Assembly (NCBI GenBank): GCA_026874595.1
Contig: CM049319.1
Coordinates: 53,704,917-53,768,916 of the forward strand
DNA length: 64,000 nucleotides
Reading direction: 5' to 3'
From: Sipunculus nudus
Lineage: Eukaryota > Annelida > Sipuncula > Golfingiida > Sipunculidae
The notes under the pieces: model-generated
What the model was told of the DNA's origin: nothing
The model's input: the letters and a program-made list of their open reading frames with translations, nothing else
Databases searched by the model: none
In this document: piece by piece, positions 36,320 to 48,191 of the stretch
Position numbering within the stretch: the first letter of the stretch is position 1
Layout: each line of letters begins with the position of its first letter
Translations under genes and position numbers: made by a program

Positions 36320-36500
36320 TTGCAGTGCTGAAGGGTCAAGATGTCGGTCTCTTGGCAAAATGCACAGGAGCTTATGGATCATATCCACAGCTTAAACGAA
36401 ACCTTTACAAACAAGATGGCAGTGATGGAACAGAGATACGACCAGCTGGCGGGGAGTATGGACCATTTTTTCCTCATCGTGATGTCCATCATCGTATTCT
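36320..36500 (+). CDS. Amt exon 1 (start codon exon; coding from 36341)
   Basis: Acceptor AG at 36318-36319, 21 nt of 5' UTR, ATG at 36341 with A at -3. An in-frame TGA at 36329-36331 fixes the start. It encodes a 42-residue polar N-terminus (typical of animal Amts, with an NET glycosylation sequon at 19-21) and the start of helix 1 ([11 protein letters not shown]). Donor GTGAGT at 36501; the frame read past it is intron. Phase 1 out. Confidence 0.92.
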
Positions 36501-39500
36501 GTGAGTACTATAATTCATCGTTTTGGACGTTGCCAAGGGCGTCAATATAGGGGGCACGGGGTATATATCCCCCCCCCCCCCCACTTTTGGCAAGGGGGGG
36601 GGGGGGGGGATGGTTCATTCATGGAAAATTCATACAATGTCCACACATAAAATATAATAAATAAATAAATAATTATATAAATAAATAAATTTATAACAAA
36701 TTATTCAGTTTTATATAATGAATATTTGCATGCATATTTTAGGGAACATCATTAAATGTGCACTACTTTACATGTTAAATTTCATGAATCAGGGTATCTG
36801 AAAACGAGGTCTCTCGCATGAGAAGACATGCATGATGCGTCAGTAGCACGACCTCAGGTGAAGCCAAGGTCTCCGATGTTTGTTCCACGCTTGGCCCATG
36901 GTCAGTTACCCGTGTCTTTCGTGGTCTTGAGAAAGTCACGGTGAATGAGTCAGTAGCTGGACCGAGGACACCGGACAAACAAGACATTTAGAGTGCTCAT
37001 AGATCCGCCAACGCCGACATATTTTAGTATAGTTAATTAAAATTAAAAATCTCGGTTTTATCAGTGTACGAAAAGCTTGGCGGTGTAATGCAAAGGGCGC
37101 TGGACTTGGGACCACAAGCTTGCTGGTTCGCGCCCCTTTATGCCATCCACCCGAAGTCTGTACCTGTATACGCTCCCCACACAGCCGTTACACACTGCAG
37201 TCGACCAAGGTCTCCTGTTCGTTTTCACCCCTGCTTTGTGTGGCAAGGTTCTCTGGGTATGACCACCAATCATTAATATGCGACACCCGATCTCATTGGC
37301 CTGATTGCTCCGGCTCTGGCTCAGGGCCAAGAATCAGACCAACGAGAGCGAATGTCTCGCTGTAATCAGGCAAACCCTCGGGAATATGCTGCCTTTTTAG
37401 CAATGTTGCACAATAGGGTATGATGCATCTGCACAAATTGATAAGTTATCACACCTCCAAAAACATGGTTAATTAATCAACAACCTAATCTGTAGATGGT
37501 ATATCGGAACCTTCACATGCAAAACCCAATAATAATTGTCAAAACACCGACCATGATACAGGTCATAATACAATTACTATAATGGTTATGAGTGACGTAT
37601 CGTGGAATTTATTTTTATTTTATAAAAAATGTTAATATTATTGTACTTCGATTTCATAGATTCTGGCATAATCGCGAAAACGAAACCCTCGCAAAACTTT
37701 CAAAATGAAGAAATCGCGAAATTTCAGCCTCCCGAATAAGATGCCAATCACAGTCACCGCTGCTTGAAGAGCGTATCTGTACCTTAGTGGAATGCTAATG
37801 TACATTGTTACTGATCATGTGACTCAGGCAAATGTAGAACGAATTGACTTGAAGCGAAGAGCCATGAGTATGAACAGGCTAAAGTAAGACAGACAGGAAA
37901 ACAAAGTGTTAATTAGGTCCGATGATACTTACATTGTCTGTGATATCAAAAGGTAAGCCTAGCCAAAAGATGTAATGTGCTACTTAAACTCACGAACCAC
38001 AAGGCAAAAGTTAAAATACTGCGGTCGACAAAAAATCAGCGAAACGCAGGTAGTCTTTCGGGAATATTAGTTTCTGAAGATTTGACCAAATTAAGAGCGA
38101 ATCTCGCTTTCCACGGTCGTGAACTGAAACGTCGATCCAAAATAAAGGACACATGGACATACGACGGCAAGATTTTTATTCGACTCCACAATGACAACAT
38201 CAAAACAGTTACAACAAAAGAAGACCTGGCCTCACTCTTCCCGGACTATCAGGTTTAGATTAGTGTTTTTGATTAACACTTTTTCACCTTTCGATCTCGG
38301 TGCTAGATATGAATAATGTGTTTTCAGATAGTAATTTGTATATTTACATATCCACCTACATAACTTTTTTTAACAGGAAAGCTTCCAACCTTAAAAAAAA
38401 AAGCACAATTTTTCTTTTGTGTTTTCGCTTTCGCAGTCGGGTAGTTATGCGATTGTTGTTTACAAACTAAATCGATGCACATAGGTCTTGTGTCTCCAAT
38501 CGCATAACAAGTTTCCAGTCAAAATAGTGATTGCATAGCTGAAACGTCAGGAAAGTGCATGTATTCAGTCTCACACAACACGGGTTCCTGGAGTACAACG
38601 CTAGGGAGCGTACGTGATTCGAACGGTTACCGCTGCAGGTGTGAGTAAATCGTCTACACTTAAATATTTAAGTACCTCTCACACCTGGTTTTCAGCACAG
38701 GGTTAATTAGTACACTGGTCGTCACCACAAACCCGAAACACTGCTAACATGCTCTTTGGTATCTGGCCTAGGATCATATTTGACTCTTGGGGTAGTACTA
38801 TGGTAACCATTCATTTCGTCCAAGCCTGACCGGTACCAAAACTCGTGCGTCTGTCGCATGATACATTCGCTCACTGTTTACTTTTGTGGTAGTACTGAGA
38901 TAATATTATTATTTCTATTTGTCACTTGTTCTTCAATAATGTGTAAGAGGTAAAAATTCTATTATTTTCATGCATTTCTTTCATATAGTTATGTTATATT
39001 TAGTGAGATACGAACAAGCTACATTTCATTCACAAAGTTTCTTTTAAATTATCCAGAGAATATAACCCTAGAAAAATTTCAGGGTCTTTTGCACTTTCAA
39101 ACTACATATATTGTAATATCACAATAGAAAACATAACCTGGAAAATATCCTGGGTCACATGCAGATTTAAACATTTGTAATACAAAGTGAACATCTAGAC
39201 AGCCCATTACTCGACACCCTTTATAACATGTCATATTCATATTTGTTTGCATTTTTGTGTTACTGTGTAGTCCTTCGCCCGTCTTTTGTCTCGTCTATGA
39301 TTGTTTTGTTTTGTTCATTAGGTTTTATGTCGTATTTACAAATGGTGTTATTTCACAACAGATCCGATCTTAGTAGTATCATCAAACTATGCTCATATAT
39401 GGATAGTCAGGGTATAATAATGATTTTTTACATATATCCTGTTAAGAAAAGTTTTGACCGTGATGCATGTGAATCAATGACCTGGTACTTTGGGTACTTT

Positions 39501-42500
39501 AAAAGGACCGGTTTCTCTAATGGGTGATTCTATAGTTCAGTATCGCGCTGCTATTGGTCTTTTCTACAACAAAACTTTAACATCACGTTTTGCAATGTGC
39601 AAGCAACTCAATGCAAACATATTAAGTAAAAGACATCTCACCGAACTTTACAAATTACTAATGTCAACTAGCATAGATGTCCATCCTAACCCGGGCCCGC
39701 AAATAAATGTTTCACGGAATAAACATAATCTAAAGATGTGCCACATTAATGTGAGAAGTATATTGGCGGAGGGAAAACTGTCAGAACTTCAGCATTTAAC
39801 AATCACAGAAAATATGGATATTGTATGTGTTTCAGAAACATGGCTAGATGGTAGTATCCATGATACCTCCGTTTCCTTACCCGGTTTTCATCTTGTTTTA
39901 CGTAGAGATAGGAATAGGCATGGGGGTGGGGTAGCACTTTTTATAAGAGATCACCTCACATACTCTAGAAGTTACGATCTTGAACAGCCAGACACTGAGT
40001 GTTTATGGGCAGAAATACACGTACGAAAACAACGAGTGATTATAGGGGTATATTACAGACCTCCAGGCCAGTCAAGCGAAGTTCGCAAATTATTCTTAGA
40101 TAAATTGACACAAAGTCTAAACAGTGCTCTAGCAAAAAATCCATACGCTGTGATTGTATCTGGCGATTTCAATGACAGGTGTGTGAAGTGGTATTCTAAC
40201 CATGATGATAGTGAACTTTGCAATGAACTCTTAAATGTACTACAACAATTAGGACTACAGCAGCTTATTTCCGAACCAACAAGAGTAACAGAGAATAGTT
40301 CTAGCTTGCTTGATTTACTAATCACTGATTCGCCCGGACGTCTTACTAATGTTCACTTAATGTCACCACTTTCAAATTGCGACCATGCTGTCACGGCCTG
40401 GTCGGTTTTGCTCAAGGTGTATAAACCGAAATCATACGAACGTGAAATTTTTAAATATAACGAAACAAACTTTATAATGCTTGAAGAATGTCTTCAAAAT
40501 GCTCCGTGGGATGCATTATATGATGTTTTTGATTCCGTAGACGACATTGCAGTATCAGTTTGTGATATAATTACGTATGCAATTAAACAATCTGTTCCAT
40601 TAAAAACAGTAACCATTCGACCAACTGACAAGCCGTGGATGAATGCAAACATAAGACGCATGATAAGACAAAGAAATAGGGCATGGAAAAGGTTTAAAAG
40701 TAATAACCAGCCAGACCATTACGCGTCCTTTAAAAAGGCAAGAAATATGGTTGTATCCGAGACCAGAAAGCAAAAGAAAAGTTATTGGAATAAAATAAGT
40801 AATCAGCTAGACGTAGAGTATCATGATTCTAAGCTGTGGTGGAAAATCAGTCATGGCTTGCTGGGCACAAAAACACATTCCCCAATACCACCATTGGAAG
40901 TGGATGAAGATATCATACATGACCCTACTGAAAAGGCTGAAGCTTTCAATAATTACTTTAGCAGTCAGGCCATCCTTCCGAAGATGTCGATTCCACGCCG
41001 CTCCCACCTCTGAATAATATACAACATGATCTTTTGTCATCACTTCAACTAAATCCTACGGAAGTAGAACAGGTCATGAACAATCTTAAATTGGGCAAAG
41101 CCATAGTTCATGGTGGAATATGTAATCTCATTTTAAAAAAGATGTCTTGCATACTTGCCACTCCGCTTTGCAAATTATTTAATAAGTCATTGTTAACCGG
41201 AAAATATCCTTCTACATGGAAAACAGCTAATGTTATTCCCGTATTTAAAAAAGGAGACCGTTCCAGAATCCAAAATTATAGACCCATTTCGCTGTTGAAT
41301 AATGTATCTAAAATATTCGAGAGGTTAGTCTATAATAAATGTTATGAATACTTCACTCGGCACAAAGTACTTATACCAATAAATTCTGCATACAAGAAAA
41401 ATGATAGTCCATTGTACCAGCTGATTGAACTTGTTAATATTATATATAGGGGATTTGATGAAGGTATGGATACAAGATTAATCTGCCTCGATGTATCCAA
41501 GGCCTTTGACAAGGTGTGGCACAGGGGCCTCCTCTTTAAATTGCAGCAAATGGGCATTTCAGGACAAATTCTGAAATGGTTCGGGTCCTATCTACACGAT
41601 CGATCACAGAGAGTTCTACTCCAGGGCCACAGATCAAACACTGTTCATATACAAGCAGGAGTTCCACAGGGCTCTATTCTCGGGCCGCTATTGTATTTAG
41701 TTTATGTTAATGATATATCTTATGGTATCACAAACACTATACGTATGTACGCTGACGATACTTGCTTGTACACCCAGATTAAATCACCTGTGGCCTCGGC
41801 CCAATCTCTAAATAGTGACCTATTAAAATTAGAGGAATGGTCTTCACAATGGCACATTACATTCAATAGTACTAAGTCAAAAGTCATAACATTTTCAAGG
41901 AAATATCAAGAACAATCTCATCCCGCCCTTATATTAAATCAAACTGTTATATCTGAGGTAGAACAGTTATCTCATCTAGGAATACTGCTTTCTCAAGACT
42001 TGAGCTGGGGTGACCATATTCGGCATCTTTGTACTAAAGCATCAAGACGAATAGGAATGCTTCAAAAATTCAAGTTCATTTTATCTAAAAAAGTCCTAGA
42101 TAGACTGTATAAATCAATGGTGATTTCTGTCATCGAATATGGGGCTATACTATTTAACAATTGTTCTGTAGTACAGGCGAACAATCTAGAAAGTGTTCAG
42201 CGCAAAGGCATGCTACTGTGCACTGGCGCAACAAGATGGTGCAGCAGCACACAACTGTTAAACGAGCTTGGTTGGCCTACATTGTCTGTACGTAGGAAAG
42301 TAAAAATTGTCACGACTTTCTATAAAATAATAAAGAACCTGGGTCCTCCTTATCTGATAAAGACATTATCCGGTTATAAATGCAAACAAGGCTCGTATAA
42401 CCTAAGAAATGCCAGCGAGTACAGAGTACCAGTATTCAGACTCCATGCCGGACAACATTCATTTATTCCTACGGCAGTTAAAATTTGGAATTTCTTACCA

Positions 42501-45500
42501 GAAAAGGTGAGAGCAATTACTTCTACCACTGCATTTAAAAACGCACTGTGCGATATGTTTTATCCAAAAAAGCCCCCAAATTATTTCTTCAGTGGTATAC
42601 GACGTGATAATATCCTACACACGCGGTTACGCACTGACTGCAGCACCCTAAACAGTACTCTGTTTAAGGTCAATTTAACTGAAAAGCCAACTTGTGAATG
42701 TGATCTCGCCGACGAAACTGTTGTTCATTATTTCTTTGACTGCCCACTTTATATTGAACAGAGACACACACTTCTTGCTAGTTTGCAGGAATTTTGCTGT
42801 TTTGCATTGCCACATATAAATGAAAATTATTCTAGGAAAACTAAGTTAGAAATAGTTAGAATTTTACTTTGTGGCAGTAGCTCCCTGACTACTACAGATA
42901 ATTTTAAACTCTTTAGTCACGTATACAGATACATAAGGAACACAAAACGATTTTGATTTTGATAGTAATTTCATTTAAACTGTCTGATACTTTAATGGAT
43001 CTGATGTAACTATGTAATAGGCACTTTTGTATATGGAGTATGTGTGTGTGTGTTTTTTTTTATTTATTTATTTTTTTTTTTTAACGTATATGTTTGTTTA
43101 CACTATGTTAGTGTTACTATGTTAACTTGTCATCACCATGTATTTGTACTGAATCTTTGTTTGTATATATGTTTCCCAGGAAAACATTTGCATTAGCCTA
43201 ACGGCTATTTTTGTAATCCTGGTTAAATAAATATGTTTAAACCAAACCAACACATTGATAATCCCTAGCTGATAATACCAAATTTAGCTTCTGGTGTCGT
43301 TCCTGTGACGTCATACAAGAATAAGCCAATAAACAAAGAATGAACGGGAGACAGTAGAATATGGATGAAAAAACCGTCTAACGTCAACGAAACCCGCATA
43401 AATAAAGAACCTCCATATATACATTTATAAAATGTAAATACATTCTATTTGAATGAATTGTCAAGCATATTATACCAGATAATCAAAGATAGGAAATTCA
43501 CAGATATTTATAGGTATGCGAGTAGATTTTAAAACAAAAAAAAAAAGATTAAGAGGAATTGATATTATACTGATCAGAGCACTTTGTTGTATTTTGAGGT
43601 TAGGTCTTAGAAGTATGGTAAACAGAATGGGTTTTAATCTTAACGGATTTTAAATTATACTGATCACAGGACTTTATTGTATTACGAGGTTAAGTCTTAC
43701 AAGTAAGGTTTACAGAGTGGGTTTTAATCTAAACAGGAGTTGATATCATACTGATCAGAGCACTGAATTGTATTATTTGACGTTTAGTCTTACAAGTATG
43801 GTTAACAGAATGGATTTTAATCTTAAGAGAAAGTGACATTATACTGATCAGAGCACTTAATTGTATTTTGAGGTTAAGTCTTATTAGTGTGGTTAACAGA
43901 ATGGGTCTTAATTTTAAGTGGAGTTGATTTTATACTGATCAGAACATTTTTGTATTTTTAGATTAAGTCTTACAAGTATGTTTAAAAGTATGGGTTTTAA
44001 ACTTAAGAGGAGTTTATATTACACTGATCAGAACACTTTTGTATTTTGAGGTAAAGTCTTACAAATATGATTAACAGAATAGGTTTTAATCTTAAGAGGA
44101 GTTGATATTATACTGATAAGATCACTTAATTGTATCCGCCAAAACAGAGTTTTGCGGATACTATGTTTTCAGCTGCACGCCGCCGCCGCCGCCGCCGCCG
44201 CGTAGGTGTCCGGAGAACTCCTCCGTAACCGCTGGGCGGAATTTTCCGAAACCCGGGATTATGTTCGGGTCACATGTGAACTGCTGCGCCCCGATTTTGT
44301 TTTGACCTCTGACCTTTCCTCTGCGCTCTGCGTCCGTTTGTGCGTCTGTTACCACACATAAACCCACATATCTCGGGAACCGTTAGACCGATCAGGAAAT
44401 TTTTTTTGCACAAATGTAGCCCTCGGAGAGTTTTATAACATACACCAAAAATGGTGGCGCCAACTGCAACCATGTTTGCACAGTGTCCATCTGTTCTTCT
44501 GCCTTGGGTTAAAATCACTCATATCTCTGCAGTGACTTGACTAATTCACCTGAAATTCCGCATGCGTAAACATCCTGGATAGCTTTTCTGATTTTATGAC
44601 AGGTGGCGCCACCTACATTCACGTTAACGCTGCAGACATCCAAGCTCATATCTCGGGAACCGTTTGACCGATCAGGAAAATTCTTTTGCACAAATGTAGC
44701 CCTTGGAGAGTTTTATAACATACACCAAAAATGGTGGCGCCACCTGCAACCATGTTTGCACAGTGTCCATCTGTTCGTCTGCCTTGGGTTAAAATCACTC
44801 ATATCTCTGCAGTGACTTGACTAATTCACCTGAAATTTGGCATGCATATACATCCTGGATAGCTTTTCTGATTTTATGACAGGTGGCGCCACCTACGTTC
44901 ACGTTTACGCTGATGACATCCAAGCTCATATCTCAGGAACCGTTTGACCGATCAGGAAAATTTTTTTGCACAAATGTAGCCCTTGGAGAGCTTTATAACA
45001 TACACAAAAAATGGTGGCGCCACCTGCAACCATGTTTGCACAGTGTCCATCTGTTCGTCTGCCTTGGGTTAAAATCACTCATATCTCTGCAGTGGTTTGA
45101 CTAATTCACCTGAAATTCCGCATGCTTATACATACTGGATAGCTTTTCTGATTTTATGACAGGTGGCGCCACCTACAATCAAGTTTACGCTGCAGACATC
45201 CAAGCTCATATCTAGGGAACTGTTTGACCGATTGAGCCAAAATTTTGCATGTGTATAAATCTCACATAGCTCTTTATCATACGCAAAACTGGTGGCGCCA
45301 CCTGCAGCCATGTTTGCACAGCTCCTGTCTGTTTGTCTGCCATGGGATAAAATCACTCATATCTCGGCAGTGGTTTGACATATCTGCCTAAAATTTTGCA
45401 AGTTTATACATCCCCGACAGCTCTCTTGATTTTATGACAGGTGGCGCCACCTGCATTCTGGTTTATGTAGCAGATATCCAAGCTCATATCTTGGGAACCG

Positions 45501-48101
45501 TTTGACCGGTTGGGGCAAAATTTGCATGTGTATAGTTCTCACATAGCTCTTTATCATACGCTAAACTGGTGGCGCCACCTGCAACCCTTTTTTGCACAGC
45601 ATCCATCTGTTTGTCTGCCAAGGGCAAAAATCACTCATATACATGTAGTGGTTTGACTTATCTGCCTTAAATTTTGCATATGTATACAACTTGGACGGCT
45701 TTCTGGATATTTTGGTAGGTAGCGCAACCTACATACACAATTTGGCTGCAGACATCCATGCTAATATGCAACACTTCACCCGTTCCACTCTGATTTAGGC
45801 GGATACAAGTAGTCGCTTGTCGACTACCCGTATTGTAGTTGTATTTTGAGGTTAAGTCTTACAGGTGTAGTTAATAGAATGGGTCTTAATTTTTAGTGGA
45901 GTTGATTTTTTACTGATCAGAACATTTTTGTATTTTTAGATTAAGTCTTACAAGTATATGGTTAACAGAATGGGGTTTAATCTTAAAAGGAGTGGATATT
46001 TTACTGATCAGAGCACTTAATTGTATTTTGAGGTTAAGTCTTACAAGTTATGTTTAACAGAATGGGTTTAAATGTTAAGAGGAGTTGATATTACACTGAT
46101 CACAACATTTTTGTATTTTAAGGTAAAGTCTTACAAGTATGGTTAACAGAAATGGGGCAATTCGTAATGCGATTGTTTATCTTTATGGTTAACCTGCCAG
46201 TGCCATCTTGTATTTATACTTAAAACAATAAGGTAAATAATTTCCTGTTAACACTTAATGGAGTTTGAATCATATCTTTATTTGTGGCAGTAAACGTTTC
46301 ACCAATATCCATTGTTTTTCATCACTCATGTTTCAGGGTAAACGAAGAAAGTATCAATAAGAACATCTCCCCGGCAGTGAACTTACTTCTTTTAATGAAC
46401 ACAAGATGGCGCCCAAAACACAAAAACGGTCGAGGTCATTACCGTAAACTATATATACAACATTTCTGATATACTTCACACAGATCGATTAACCATGGAT
46501 GGTTACAACCTTTTTTTTACAGTTTTTATAATGTTTACAACAGTTTTATATAGGCCTATTCCAGTATCAGACATATATATAGAAACTCCCTTGAACCTTT
46601 ATAAAATAGGCTGGAGCATACCGATCCCACTGTAGACGGGCTGTTCGTTTTGTGTCCGCATGATTATAACATGTAGGGGGCCGCCAAAATAATCCGAACA
46701 CATTCACCAAGGACGTCTGCCGGCAAGTCAGACGAACTATAATTTTGCAAAGGCCGTTTGGAACTACTGAACTTTCAATTTCCGCACATATGCAATCAGC
46801 CATCTTAGGTAAAATGTTTTTTTTTTCTGTTTGTCAACATAAGAGCATGTACTGTGTTTACTTACAGCTTGTTGATAAACAAACTCAAATCATCGTCATA
46901 AAAGGCAAGATAAGTTTTCTTAACAAGAATATCCTACATAACATGTACAAAGTGTAATCAGAAAATCACATACATTCTACAGAAATGGCAGGTAAATAGA
47001 TGCTTTTTTTCTATTCAGTTTTACAGGGAGGGTTCGCCTTGTTCGAGTGTGGGGCTGTGAGGAGCAAGAACACGACCAATATTCTTATTAAGAACGTACT
47101 TGATTCATGTAAGTATTTATGTACTTATTTTTATGTGTACTTAAACTCATATGAACTTAATGTGTACTTATAATTTGATCAGTTTATCCAGTAAAAGAAT
47201 AAAGTCATGCAATTAATTATATGTGCGATTATGATCCGTTTTTAATATATCAGAATGGCTATTTTGCCGGTACATTAAAGACAAAAACTGTAACTTTGTT
47301 TGTGTCATACTATGGCTATATATAGTCTATATGCATATATGTTTATGTATTCTCAAATGCAATAAAATGATTATATGCTTATCATCTCCTGTTTTTATAC
47401 ATAATCTACAACATTGCTCATTGTTATCTTCTCTGACACATAACACAAACTGTGATACAACAACCCCCCTAATTAAGTCCATACACCCTTTTATGATGTG
47501 ACCACAATAGCACAAACTTACACTTGCTTATATACAACTCCAGGGTTCCCGCGGGGCCTTAAAAATTCTTAAAAATCTTATTTTTCATTTTGAATTTTAA
47601 GGCTTTGAAAGGGTCATAATAATGTCAGGAATCCTGACATAGGTCTTAAAAAAGGTCTTAAATTTGATGTATTCATCCTGATATAATTAATGTGCACAAA
47701 CAGTTCAGTGATTGAACGTAAGATTGTGACAGTTTAGGAGAAGTTGCCGCAGTCACTTGTCGAAGAAATGTCTCCGTAGATTCTCAGGACTCCTCCGCTT
47801 ATAACTGAAGGCTCTTCAAACGTCCGAAGTTCTTCAGTATAGTTTTAACCACGATAGGACCATTACAAAATTCTATGTAAAGAAGGGTTTTAATTTTCTG
47901 TCAACTGATCTTAAAACGGTCTAAAATTTGCTTTGTCAACAGGTGCAGGAACACGGAACTCCTCTTATTAAATGAGTGGTCCCATGTAAACTTTTTTTTA
48001 TGACAGAGTCAAAGTTATATTGGGTATCTTTATTGAACCGCAAAATAGACATTTGTATGTAAAATGCTATTTTACCTTTACCGGCAAAATAGCCTGCCGG
48101 G

Positions 48102-48191
<90 letters not shown>

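Larger units (their letters stand above)
37941..43245 (+). mobile_element. Nearly complete non-LTR retrotransposon (CR1/L2/Jockey group)
   Basis: Sense to the host gene. In order: an ORF1p-like segment (37944-38258), a 1.2-kb gap with a strong hairpin, an endonuclease ORF (39490-41013), an RT ORF (41034-42956) and a 3' UTR ending TTGTAATCCTGG and TTAAATAAATATG near 43240. Lack of RNase H, an AP-type endonuclease and the ORF1 type fit the CR1/L2/Jockey group; finer assignment needs a tree. One frameshift separates EN and RT; otherwise the coding region is little decayed, so the insertion is fairly young. The 5' boundary is uncertain. Confidence 0.85.
36501..47018 (+). other. Amt intron 1 (10.5 kb)
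   Basis: GTGAGT donor, TATTCAG acceptor. It houses poly-C/poly-G runs (about 36571-36612), a SINE-like unit, a sense-oriented LINE, a 91-bp satellite and a family A element, plus one copy of repeat E. Confidence 0.88.

Noticed and set aside
39228-39527. 99-codon hydrophobic frame ahead of the LINE endonuclease ORF
   Set aside because: Composition reflects T-rich leader sequence, no motif, and it overlaps the start of the endonuclease ORF in another frame.
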